Below, one piece after another: positions 1-8,049 of a DNA stretch of 64,000 nt. The stretch lies in assembly GCF_030817475.1 (NCBI RefSeq), contig NZ_JAUSZJ010000002.1, positions 1,603,501 through 1,667,500 of the forward strand, written 5' to 3'. This DNA comes from Streptomyces sp. V2I9 (GTDB lineage Bacteria > Actinomycetota > Actinomycetes > Streptomycetales > Streptomycetaceae). The notes under the pieces were generated by a model, which did not search any database, had not been told where the DNA came from, and saw only the letters and a list, made by a program, of their open reading frames with translations. The position numbers were made by a program, and so were the translations under genes. Within the stretch, counting starts at the first letter, position 1. The number at the start of each line of letters is the position of its first letter.

Positions 1-30
1 CCGGGGCTGGTCGCGGCGAAGGGCGAGTAG
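1..30 (+). CDS. C-terminal end of a gene cut by the window edge
   Basis: Frame 1 reads PGLVAAKGE and then TAG at 28-30, and a hairpin follows within 50 bases. Nine residues are too few to assign a family. Frame choice rests only on the stop codon and the G/C-ending codons. Confidence 0.35.
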   Translation, partial: PGLVAAKGE

Positions 31-75
31 CGGCGCGGCGGGGGCCGGCACCGCGTCGGCGGCCGGCCCGGTCAC

Positions 76-102
76 GGCTCGTGGGGCAGCGCCCCACGAG
101 CC
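76..102. terminator. Hairpin terminator candidate
   Basis: GGCTCGTGGGGC and GCCCCACGAGCC form a perfect 12-bp stem around a 3-base loop. It lies between the gene ending at 30 and the convergent gene ending at 161, so it could serve both. There is no U-tract, which is usual for Streptomyces. Confidence 0.6.
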
Positions 103-160
103 CGCCGACGCGTCCTTCACGTGTCAGCGGGCCACCGGCCCCGGCTCACGTGTCAACGGC

Positions 161-907
161 CTACCGGCTCAGCGGCCAGGCCACCGCGTCGTGGTCCAGT
201 TCGCTCTGCTCGGCGCTGCCCGCGTACCGCGCGCAGGCGTCGGTGAGCGTCTCCAGCAGGGTCAGCGGGTCGGGCAGTTCATGCTCCGGGCCGCGTACCC
301 AGCGCACGTCCAGCTCGCCGGGGAGCCGGGCCGGCGGCAACAGGACGTAGCTGCCCCGGCAGTGCCAGCGCAGGCCCGGATGGGCGTCCATGGTCTCGGG
401 GTGGCAGTCCAGCTCGCAGGGCCACCACTCGTCCTCGTCCTCGGGGGTGCCGCGGGTGGCGGTGAAGAACAGCATCCGGTCCTCGCCGGACTGGGCGACC
501 GGGCCGACGTGGACGCCCGCGTCGAGAAGGCGCTCCAGGGCCTCCCGGCCGGCGGTGAGCGGGACGTCCAGCACGTCGTGGACCATGCCGGTCGCGGTGA
601 TGAAGTTGGCCAGCGGCTGGCCGGCGGCCCAGCGCTCGATCTGGGCGCGGTCGGTGGTCGACTGCGTCTGCCAGGCGAAGGAGACGGGGTGCCGGGCGGG
701 GGTGGGACAGCCGATGCGCTCGCACGAACATCGGTATCCGAGGGGGTGGGCGGCGGGGGCGATGGGCATGCCCGCGTCGGCGACCGCCAGGAGCAGCGCG
801 ACTCTGGCCGTCTCGTCGGTCTCGGCCCCTGACGGTTTGGGGCGTCGCCGCAGCCACTGGGAGATCCTGCTCTCTGTGCCGCGGAAACGACCGGAATCGG
901 CGCCCAT
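161..907 (-). CDS. Prim-pol-like protein (bifunctional DNA primase/polymerase N-terminal family)
   Basis: A 248-residue protein beginning MGADSGRFRG and resembling the short Streptomyces proteins annotated as bifunctional DNA primase/polymerase, N-terminal domain. It has a cysteine-rich stretch (CSCERIGCPTPARHP, about residues 60-74), a middle region around TATGMVHDVLDVP and a C-terminal half with HCRGSYVLLPP. I do not see the paired acidic DxD typical of active prim-pols, so catalytic activity is uncertain. The ATG at 907 follows a GAGGGG ribosome-binding site by 5 bases. It is monocistronic, with no phage or plasmid genes nearby, so it is probably a domesticated chromosomal paralogue of unknown role. 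Confidence 0.75.
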   Translation of the reverse strand: MGADSGRFRGTESRISQWLRRRPKPSGAETDETARVALLLAVADAGMPIAPAAHPLGYRCSCERIGCPTPARHPVSFAWQTQSTTDRAQIERWAAGQPLANFITATGMVHDVLDVPLTAGREALERLLDAGVHVGPVAQSGEDRMLFFTATRGTPEDEDEWWPCELDCHPETMDAHPGLRWHCRGSYVLLPPARLPGELDVRWVRGPEHELPDPLTLLETLTDACARYAGSAEQSELDHDAVAWPLSR

Positions 908-1072
908 CTATCCCCTCACCTCAGCAGTTCACCTCAGCGTTGTCCGTCCATGGTCGCACCATCCTGCGGTTCGGGTGGCCAGAGCTCACCAGCGGGGCCG
1001 TGGACCACTGCACCGAGTGAGCACCATCACGCCCGATGTCGCCACATACCGGATACGCCGACCGGTCGGTGA

Positions 1073-1747
1073 TCATGACCGGGGGGCGAGTCCGCCGACC
1101 GCGTAGTCGACGATCGCGTCGGCGTACGCGTGGGTGAGCGGCAGGGTCCGGAGCAGCCAGCGGTGCATCAGCGGGCCGATGAGCAGCTCCAGGGCGATCC
1201 GGGGATCGACGTCGGCGCGCACGTGCCCGGCCTCCTGGGCGGCCCGCAGCCGTGTGACGTACAGCGCGAGCTGCGGGTCGAGCAGTTGGTGGACGAACTC
1301 GGCGCCGAGCTTCGCGTCCACGATGCCCTCGGCGGTCAGTGCGCGGGTGACGGCCTCCAGCACCGGGTCGTTCAGCTCGTCGACGGTGGCGCGCAGGACG
1401 GCCTTGAGGTCGGCGGCCAGGTCCCCGGTGTCGGGGAAGCCCGTGACCCCCTCACCGGACCGCGCCGCGCCGGCCCGCCCTCCCTGGGCGACCCCCTCGT
1501 CGGCCCCCTCTCCGGCCTCCTCGGCGGTGCGGCCGGCCAGGTCCAGGAAGGCGTCCATCAGCACGGCGGCCTTGGAGGGCCACCAGCGGTAGATGGTCTG
1601 CTTGCCGACGCCCGCCCGCGCGGCGATACCCTCGATCGTCGTGCGCCGGTACCCCACCTCCGCGACGAGGGCGAGGGCGGCGTCGTGGATCGCGCGGCGG
1701 GAGCGGTCGCTGCGGCGGCTGGAGTCGGGGGCCTTGGTGGATGCCAT
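1073..1747 (-). CDS. TetR-family transcriptional regulator
   Basis: 224 residues. The N-terminal helix-turn-helix (about residues 15-62) includes RRTTIEGIAARAGVGKQTIYRWWPSKAAVL, the typical TetR recognition-helix pattern; the rest is the ligand-binding region, interrupted by a Gly/Ala/Glu-rich loop near residues 75-105. It is transcribed away from the dimethylargininase gene, with about 260 bases between them, and a perfect 12-bp palindrome lies 25 bases upstream of its start. Autorepression and control of the divergent gene are therefore likely. The ligand is unknown. Confidence 0.9.
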   Translation of the reverse strand: MASTKAPDSSRRSDRSRRAIHDAALALVAEVGYRRTTIEGIAARAGVGKQTIYRWWPSKAAVLMDAFLDLAGRTAEEAGEGADEGVAQGGRAGAARSGEGVTGFPDTGDLAADLKAVLRATVDELNDPVLEAVTRALTAEGIVDAKLGAEFVHQLLDPQLALYVTRLRAAQEAGHVRADVDPRIALELLIGPLMHRWLLRTLPLTHAYADAIVDYAVGGLAPRS

Positions 1748-1771
1748 GCCTCACCCTAACGCCGAACGAGC

Positions 1772-1783
1772 CGATACGTATCG
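1772..1783. promoter_or_regulatory. Palindromic operator candidate of the TetR gene
   Basis: CGATACGTATCG is a perfect 12-bp palindrome 25 bases upstream of the TetR start (1747) and about 230 bases upstream of the ddaH start. Its size, symmetry and place in the divergent intergenic region fit a TetR-family operator. That the neighbouring TetR protein binds it is inferred. Confidence 0.6.
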
Positions 1784-2010
1784 TCTTGCGGGGTGACGGT
1801 GCGGCCGTCCGGCCCCCGGCCGGGACGACCGGCCGTCGCACGGGAGTCACGACCGGTCGCCACCCGCGCACCGCCCCCGATGGGCCGGCCGATAAACCAC
1901 CTGATCGGTTCACTGCGCATCCCGCGCCCGGGGCCCACCATGGGCAGACGCACACGCCGTGCGCATCCCACCGTTCCGCGGCCACCGCCGCCGATCGCGA
2001 GGAGCCCGAA

Positions 2011-2826
2011 TTGAACCGTGACGCCACCCCTCGTCGCTACCTGATGTGTGCCCCGGCACACTTCCGGGTCACCTACTCCATCAACCCGTGGATGGACCCG
2101 TCCAAGCCCGTCGACCTGCCGCTGGCCCAGACCCAGTGGGAGGGCCTGCGCGACCGCTACCGGGCCCTCGGCCACACCGTGGACCTCCTCGACCCGCGCC
2201 CCGACCTGCCCGACATGGTCTTCGCCGCCAACGGGGCCACGGTGATCGGCGGCCGGGTGCTCGGCGCGCTGTTCGCGTACCGGGAGCGGTACGCGGAGGC
2301 CGGGGCGCACCGGGACTGGTTCCGGGAGCACGGCTTCACCGAGATCCACGAGCCGGAGCACGTCAACGAGGGCGAGGGCGACTTCGCCGTCACCGCCTCG
2401 TACCTGCTGGCCGGGCGCGGCTTCCGGTCCAGTCCGCTCTCGCACGCGGAGGCCCAGGAGTTCTTCGGGCTGCCGGTCGTCGGGCTCGACCTGGTGGACC
2501 CGCGCTACTACCACCTGGACACCGCGCTGTGCGTCCTGGACGCCGCGACCGACGAGATCATGTACTACCCGGACGCGTTCTCCGCCGGGAGCCGGGCGGT
2601 CCTGCGGCGGCTGTTCCCCGACGCGCTGCTCGCACGGGAGGCGGACGCGGCGGCGTTCGGCCTCAACGCGGTCGGCGACGGCCGGCACGTGCTGCTGCCG
2701 CAGGGGGCGACGGGGCTCCTGGGCCCGCTGCGGGACCGGGGCTTCGAGCCGATCCCGATGGACCTGGGCGAACTGCTCAAGGGTGGCGGCAGCGTGAAGT
2801 GCTGTACGCAGGAGCTGCGCGTCTGA
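2011..2826 (+). CDS. ddaH: Dimethylarginine dimethylaminohydrolase
   Basis: A 271-residue amidinotransferase-fold enzyme hydrolysing N-omega-dimethylarginine to citrulline and dimethylamine. Recognisable parts are YLMCAPAHFRVTYSINPWMD near the start, the substrate region DMVFAANGATVIGG, the acidic EGEGDFA segment, HLDTALCVLD carrying the catalytic His, and the C-terminal GGSVKCCTQELRV carrying the nucleophilic Cys (about residue 264). The start is taken as TTG 2011 because GAGGAG sits 6 bases upstream and homologues begin just there; longer upstream frames are Arg/Pro-rich noise. Length is normal for the family. Being divergent from a TetR gene suggests regulated arginine-derivative use. Confidence 0.9.
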   Translation: MNRDATPRRYLMCAPAHFRVTYSINPWMDPSKPVDLPLAQTQWEGLRDRYRALGHTVDLLDPRPDLPDMVFAANGATVIGGRVLGALFAYRERYAEAGAHRDWFREHGFTEIHEPEHVNEGEGDFAVTASYLLAGRGFRSSPLSHAEAQEFFGLPVVGLDLVDPRYYHLDTALCVLDAATDEIMYYPDAFSAGSRAVLRRLFPDALLAREADAAAFGLNAVGDGRHVLLPQGATGLLGPLRDRGFEPIPMDLGELLKGGGSVKCCTQELRV

Positions 2827-2841
2827 CCGGCAGGACGCCGC

Positions 2842-3837
2842 TCAGTCCGAGTTCTCCGGCGGCCAGGGATCGCCCCAGGCGATGTTCCTGGCCGCCCGGT
2901 ACAGCTCGCCGTGGCGCTTGGTGACCGTGGTGCGGGCCAGCCCCTCGTCACGGGTGCACAGCTCCAGCAGCACCTGGCCCTTGCGGATCTGCGGCCTGCG
3001 GGTGATGCGGGCGGGCGCGGGGGTGACGGGGAAGCGGGTGGCGACGACGTAGCTGAACTTCTCGTCCTCGTGGCTGAGCGAACCGCCCTTGACCTGGCGG
3101 TGCAGGGAGGAGCGGCTGACCCGCGCCGAGAAGTGGCACCAGTCCGCGCCCGGCTCGATGGGGCAGGCGGCGCTGTGCGGGCAGGGGGCCGCGATCCGCA
3201 GCCCGGCGGCGACCAGCCGGTCGCGGGCCTCGATGATCCGGGCGTACCCGTCGGGGGTGCCCGGTTCCACGATCACCACGGCCTGCCCGGCCGCCGCGAC
3301 CGCGTCGACCAGTTCGGTCCTGGCGGCGGCGGTCAGCTCCTTGAGCACGTAGCTGACGGTGACCAGGTCCACCGGGTCCAGCTCCAGCGCCGCCCCGATC
3401 CGGGCCCGCTGCCAGCGGACGTCGCGGAGGCCCGGCGCCCCGGACGCCTCGGCCAGTTCGCGGCCGAGGGCGAGAGCCGGTTCGGCCCAGTCCAGGACGG
3501 TGGTGGCCGGGCCCTCCCAGGCCCCGGCCACCGCCCAGCTCGCCGCGCCCGTGCCGCCTCCGACATCGGTGTGCGTGGCGGGGGTCCAGCCGGGCGCGGC
3601 CTCGACGAGGGCGTCGAGGGCGGACCGTACGGCTTCGAAGGTGGCGGGCATCCGGTACGCGGCGTACGCGACGACGTCGGAGCGGTCCCGCAGGATCGGG
3701 GCGTCCGTCGGGGTCTCCCCGCGGTAGCTGGCGATCAGCCGGTCGACGGCCTGCGCGGCCTGCTTGGGCGGCAGACCGTCGAGCAGTCCGGCCAGCGCCG
3801 CACGCAGGGTCTGGGCGGTGGGGAGGGTGACGTTCAC
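2842..3837 (-). CDS. Rsm22-family small-subunit ribosomal methyltransferase-like protein
   Basis: 331 residues starting at GTG 3837 (VNVTLPTAQ). A class I SAM-binding core carries DVGGGTGAASW (Gly 93-97). The family cysteine cluster APCPHSAACP...WCHFSARVSR follows (Cys 219, 225, 234); mitochondrial relatives (METTL17/Rsm22) bind an iron-sulfur cluster with such residues. The family acts in small ribosomal subunit assembly, and whether bacterial members methylate rRNA is not settled. The gene converges on ddaH with 15 bases between their stops. Upstream in-frame codons to 4017 are Pro/Arg-rich and lack a ribosome-binding site, so they are excluded. Confidence 0.88.
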   Translation of the reverse strand: MNVTLPTAQTLRAALAGLLDGLPPKQAAQAVDRLIASYRGETPTDAPILRDRSDVVAYAAYRMPATFEAVRSALDALVEAAPGWTPATHTDVGGGTGAASWAVAGAWEGPATTVLDWAEPALALGRELAEASGAPGLRDVRWQRARIGAALELDPVDLVTVSYVLKELTAAARTELVDAVAAAGQAVVIVEPGTPDGYARIIEARDRLVAAGLRIAAPCPHSAACPIEPGADWCHFSARVSRSSLHRQVKGGSLSHEDEKFSYVVATRFPVTPAPARITRRPQIRKGQVLLELCTRDEGLARTTVTKRHGELYRAARNIAWGDPWPPENSD

Positions 3838-4137
3838 CGCCGAATTGTAGGCGGCGGTGACCGGTGGGCCGCATTCCGCTGCACCGGGGCCGGGCGGGAC
3901 GCGGGGAACCGCGCACGGGCGGCACGGCGGGTACGCCCACGGGCAGCAGGGCGGCACGCGTACGTACAGCACGGCGGCACACGCACGGGCGGCGCGGGCC
4001 CGGCGCCGGGCCCGCACCAGGGGCCCGGGGAACGGGTACGGAACGGGAATCCGGCGAACTGCACACGGTCACCGGCCTGTTGCTACGCTGGCCCGCGCGT
4101 GGACGGCACCAGATCAAGAGGGTCCGGCAGGGGAGCC

Positions 4138-5457
4138 ATGAGGCAGAAGATCGTGCGGCTGACGCTGGTCGGCGGGGTGGTGCTTCTCGCCCTGCTCCTG
4201 CTGCTGGCCACCTGTGGCGGCGACCCCGACGGCGACGGGAAGAACGGTGCGGCGACCGGTACGCCGAAGCCCGCGCTGCCGAGCGCCGGGCCGGTCACCC
4301 GGCTGACCGTCCCGCCGCAGTACGCGACGGACCGGGGCTGGGAGATCATCGGCGCCTCCCCCGATGTGACCGTCTCCCACACGACGGGCCAGCTGGCCTA
4401 TCTGGAGCGGACGAAGGACAACCGCTTCCGGCTGCGCACCGTGGACACCGCCACGGGCGAGCTGGGCTGGCGGGGCAAGGCGTGGCGGCAGCCGGACCCG
4501 CTGCACCACCCCAAGCTGGCCACGGTGGCCAAGGGTGACCGGCAGTTCTTCGTGACCTGGTCGTACGGGAAGGTCGGCGACGGCCTGTCGCCGTCGAGCA
4601 CCTTCATCGCGCTCGACCTGTACGACGTGACGAACGGGAACCGGCAGCGCGTCGAGGTGCCGTGGTCCGGCGCCCCGGACGTCCATACGACCGGCCCCGA
4701 CATCGTGATCAGCGACGCGAAGGCGAACAGCACCCTGGTGGACCCGGTCACCGGTGAGGTGTCCGAACTGACCGCGGACAAGCTGAAGTACCCCAAGGGC
4801 TGCACGGGCTGCAAGCAGCTCACCGAGGTGCACGGGCAGACCCCCGGAGGCGTGCTGCTGGGCGGGGCGCGGGAGTTCTGGGTGCGTGGCGGCTGGTTCA
4901 GCCGGAACGTCGCGCCCAAGGGGACCGACAAGGCCAGCGGTGTGGTGACGTCGGTGACCCCCGGCCAGGTGCTGGCCAAGTGGGCGCCCGCGAAGAAGAC
5001 CAAGCGGGCGGGGACCCACGAACTGTGGGCGGTGCACGACGCGGCGACCGGCGAGGTGCTCACCTCGGTGGAGTGCCACAAGCCGGCCATAAAGCCGGGG
5101 CGCTATCCGCAGGCCGTCCTCTCCCCCTCGGGCGAGTACCTGATCGCCGGGAACCTGGCCTTCGACCTGGAGGCGAAGCAGGGCCGCTGCTACGAGGACG
5201 AGGAAGGGGCCGCCCACCTGACCCTGGCGACGGTGACCGACGACGGCATCGCGTACGGGGCCGAGAACGCGCGGGACGCCTCGGAGGCGCTGTCCGGCGG
5301 CGGTATCCCGGTGGCGATGGACTTCGCCACGTGGAGCACCGAACGGCTGTCGCGCAACGCGCGGCTGCCGGGCACGGAGACGACCGGGGTCGGGGTGTTC
5401 CGCTGGACGGACCGGCAGGACCGCACGCATCTGATCGGCTACCCGCGCACGGGCTGA
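4138..5457 (+). CDS. Membrane-anchored or lipoprotein-like extracellular beta-propeller protein
   Basis: 439 residues. The N-terminus MRQKIVRLTLVGG is followed by a hydrophobic stretch ending LLLLLATCGGDPDG; the LATC sequence resembles a lipobox with an unusual Thr at -1, so either lipid anchoring or a single membrane helix is possible. The remainder has repeated Trp/Gly-rich strands (ATGELGWRGKAW, DAATGEVLTSVE) like PQQ/WD-type propellers, plus CTGCKQ and a later Cys pair. ATG 4138 follows GGGGAG. The function is not recognised. The protein probably sits outside the membrane and may sense or bind a ligand. Confidence 0.75.
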   Translation: MRQKIVRLTLVGGVVLLALLLLLATCGGDPDGDGKNGAATGTPKPALPSAGPVTRLTVPPQYATDRGWEIIGASPDVTVSHTTGQLAYLERTKDNRFRLRTVDTATGELGWRGKAWRQPDPLHHPKLATVAKGDRQFFVTWSYGKVGDGLSPSSTFIALDLYDVTNGNRQRVEVPWSGAPDVHTTGPDIVISDAKANSTLVDPVTGEVSELTADKLKYPKGCTGCKQLTEVHGQTPGGVLLGGAREFWVRGGWFSRNVAPKGTDKASGVVTSVTPGQVLAKWAPAKKTKRAGTHELWAVHDAATGEVLTSVECHKPAIKPGRYPQAVLSPSGEYLIAGNLAFDLEAKQGRCYEDEEGAAHLTLATVTDDGIAYGAENARDASEALSGGGIPVAMDFATWSTERLSRNARLPGTETTGVGVFRWTDRQDRTHLIGYPRTG

Positions 5458-5485
5458 GTCCGTACCGGCCGCAGCGCACCCCGCC

Positions 5486-6916
5486 TCAGAGGCCGCCGGC
5501 CTCGCGCCCGGCGCGCTGCCAGGGCCGGCACAGGAACAGGAAGCAGCCCACCGCCGCCACCGCGCAGACCACCTGGACCACGGCCATCGGGACGGCCGTG
5601 TCCTCCCCCGCGATCCCCACCAGCGGGGAGGCGACGGCCCCGATGAGGAACGAGGACGTGCCGAGCAGCGCGGAGGCGGAGCCCGCCGCGTGCTTGGTCC
5701 GCATCAGCGCCTGGGCGTTGGTGTTCGGCATGGCCAGGCCCATCGCCGACATCAGCACGAAGAGTCCCGCCGCGACCGGGACGAGCCCGACCTCGCCGAA
5801 GACGCCGAGGGTCATGAGCAGCAGGGCGACGGCGGCCAGCACGATCACGGCGAGGCCGAGGCCGAGCACCTTGTCGAGGCTGATCCGGCCGACGAGGAGC
5901 TTGCCGTTGATCTGGCCGACCACGATCAGGCCGATCGAGTTGAGCCCGAAGAGCAGGCTGAAGGTCTGCGGCGAGGCCCCGTAGATCTCCTGCACGACGA
6001 AGGGGGAGGCGGAGATGTACGCGAACAGGACGGCGAAGGCGAGACCGCCGACCACCATGTAGCCGGTGAAGACCCGGTCGGAGAGCAGCCCGCGCATGGT
6101 GCGCAGGGCGTCGGTGACCCCGCCGGTGTGGCAGTCGGCGGGCGGCAGCGTCTCGTGCAGCCACTTCCACACGACGAGAGTGAGCACGATGCCGACGGCG
6201 GTCAGCACGACGAAGATGCCCCGCCAGTCGGTGATCCGCAGGACCTGGCCGCCGATCAGCGGCGCGACGATCGGGGCGACGCCGGAGATCAGCATCAGGG
6301 TGGAGAAGAACCGGGCCATCTCCACGCCGTCGTACAGGTCGCGCACCACGGCCCGCGCGATCACGATGCCGGCCGCGCCCGCGAGCCCCTGGAGGAGGCG
6401 GAAGCCGATGAGGAGTCCGGCGGTGGGGGCCAGGGCGCAGATCGCGGTGGCGAGGACGTAGACGACCATGCCGAGCAGCAGGGGGGTGCGGCGGCCCCAG
6501 CGGTCGCTCATCGGTCCGACGACGAGCTGGCCGAGGGCCATCCCGGCCAGGCAGGCGGTCAGGGTGAGCTGGACGGTGGCGGCGGGGGCGCTCAGGGAGT
6601 CGGTGACCGCCGGGAGCGCCGGGAGGTACATGTCCATGGACAGCGGCGGCAGTGCGGTGAGTCCGCCGAGGACCAGGGTGACCAGGAGGCCGGTGCGCCG
6701 GGCGGCCTTCGCCGCCGGGCCCGCTGGACCCGCCGCACCGGAGGGTCCCGCCGGGTCGGGCAGCCCGGCCGGGGCGGTGACCTGCGGTGCCGCCGGGTCG
6801 ACGGAGAGCGCGCCCGCGTCGCCGTGCTGGACGACCGGTGCGCGGTCGGTTCCGGGACGGTCCCCGGAGGGGGGTATCTCTGCGTGCTGGGCCCGGCTGC
6901 CGCCGCTCTCCGGCAT
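5486..6916 (-). CDS. Bcr/CflA-type multidrug efflux MFS transporter
   Basis: 476 residues. After a Pro/Ala-rich cytoplasmic N-terminus of about 75 residues there are twelve membrane segments, beginning LVTLVLGGLTALPPLSMDMYL; the DMYLPALPAV segment is diagnostic for the Bcr/CflA drug/H+ antiporter group, and the motif A loop reads GPMSDRWGRRTPLL. Three in-frame starts (GTG 6928, ATG 6922, ATG 6916) lie together; ATG 6916 is preferred because GGAG lies 6 bases upstream. It is divergent from the Gfo/Idh gene. The substrate is not predictable. Confidence 0.88.
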   Translation of the reverse strand: MPESGGSRAQHAEIPPSGDRPGTDRAPVVQHGDAGALSVDPAAPQVTAPAGLPDPAGPSGAAGPAGPAAKAARRTGLLVTLVLGGLTALPPLSMDMYLPALPAVTDSLSAPAATVQLTLTACLAGMALGQLVVGPMSDRWGRRTPLLLGMVVYVLATAICALAPTAGLLIGFRLLQGLAGAAGIVIARAVVRDLYDGVEMARFFSTLMLISGVAPIVAPLIGGQVLRITDWRGIFVVLTAVGIVLTLVVWKWLHETLPPADCHTGGVTDALRTMRGLLSDRVFTGYMVVGGLAFAVLFAYISASPFVVQEIYGASPQTFSLLFGLNSIGLIVVGQINGKLLVGRISLDKVLGLGLAVIVLAAVALLLMTLGVFGEVGLVPVAAGLFVLMSAMGLAMPNTNAQALMRTKHAAGSASALLGTSSFLIGAVASPLVGIAGEDTAVPMAVVQVVCAVAAVGCFLFLCRPWQRAGREAGGL

Positions 6917-7004
6917 TCTCATCTCCACATCGTTGAATCCGCATCTATGCTCTCAGCTCGGCCGGAGTGGTCGATACCTTTTCGGGCGGGCTGGGGTGGC
7001 GGGC

Positions 7005-8039
7005 ATGGCTGGGGCAGCGGGCGCGGGCGCGGGCGGCGCGGGCACGGGTGACACGGTGCGCTGGGGCGTACTGGCGACGGGCGGCATAGCCGCGACGTTC
7101 ACGGCGGACGTCCAGCGGCTCCCGGACGCCGAGGTGGTGGCGGTGGCGTCGCGTACGGAGGCGTCGGCGCGGGCCTTCGCGGAGCGGCACGGGATCGGGC
7201 GTGCGTACGGGAGCTGGGCGGAGCTGGTCGCCGACGACGCGGTGGACGTGGTGTACGTGGCCACCCCGCACTCGGCGCACCACGCGGCGGTCTCGCTCGC
7301 GCTGCGGGCCGGGAAGCACGTGCTGTGCGAGAAGGCGTTCACGCTCAACAGCCGGGAGGCGGAGGAGCTGGTGGCGCTGGCCCGCGAGCGGGGCCTGTTC
7401 CTGATGGAGGCCATGTGGACCTATCTCAACCCGGTGGTCCGCCGGCTGACGGAGCTGGTCCGGGACGGGGCGATCGGCGAGATCCGGACCGTCCAGGCGG
7501 ACTTCGGTTTCGCGGGCGACTTCGCCCCGGGGCACCGGCTGCGCGATCCGGACCTGGGCGGCGGGGCGCTGCTGGACCTCGGGGTGTACCCGGTGTCGTT
7601 CGCGCATCTGCTGCTGGGCGAGCCGGACCGGGTGGCGGCGCACGCGCTGCTGTCGCCGGAGGGCGTGGACCTGAACACCGGCATGCTGCTCGGCTGGGAT
7701 TCCGGGGCGTCCGCGCTGCTGTCCTGTTCGATCGTCGGCCACCACCCGACGGCGGCCACCGTGATCGGGACGGCCGGGCGGATCGACGTACCGCGCGACT
7801 TCTTCCACCCGGACCACCTCGTACTGCGGCGGGCGGGCGCGGAGCCGGAGACGATCACCTCGGGGCCGGGCCCGCAGGGGTTGTCGGGCATGCAGTACGA
7901 GGCGGCCGAGGTGGCGCGCGCGGTGCGGGCGGGCGAGCCGGAGTCCCCGCTCGTGCCGCTGGAGGGGTCGCTGGCGGTGATGCGGACGCTCGACGCGGTA
8001 CGGGACCGCGTCGGCGTCCGCTATCCGGCGGACCGCTGA
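7005..8039 (+). CDS. Gfo/Idh/MocA-family NAD(P)-dependent oxidoreductase
   Basis: 344 residues. An N-terminal Rossmann fold (VRWGVLATGGIAATFTADVQ) is followed by HVLCEKAFTLN, the family's EKP motif with Ala in place of Pro, as in the dihydrodiol dehydrogenase-like branch. The C-terminal alpha/beta domain contains GGGALLDLGVYPVSFAHLL, which carries the D-x-G-x-Y catalytic region. ATG 7005 was chosen because the Gly/Ala leader leads straight into the Rossmann strand. The substrate is probably a sugar or cyclic polyol but is not determinable from sequence. Confidence 0.85.
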   Translation: MAGAAGAGAGGAGTGDTVRWGVLATGGIAATFTADVQRLPDAEVVAVASRTEASARAFAERHGIGRAYGSWAELVADDAVDVVYVATPHSAHHAAVSLALRAGKHVLCEKAFTLNSREAEELVALARERGLFLMEAMWTYLNPVVRRLTELVRDGAIGEIRTVQADFGFAGDFAPGHRLRDPDLGGGALLDLGVYPVSFAHLLLGEPDRVAAHALLSPEGVDLNTGMLLGWDSGASALLSCSIVGHHPTAATVIGTAGRIDVPRDFFHPDHLVLRRAGAEPETITSGPGPQGLSGMQYEAAEVARAVRAGEPESPLVPLEGSLAVMRTLDAVRDRVGVRYPADR

Positions 8040-8049
8040 ACCCGCCCGG

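Noticed and set aside
2911..4137. A plus-strand open frame running antisense through the Rsm22 gene into the propeller protein (848 codons in all)
   Set aside because: The part before ATG 4138 is Gly/Arg-rich antisense reading of a well-supported gene; a good ribosome-binding site and signal sequence start at 4138.
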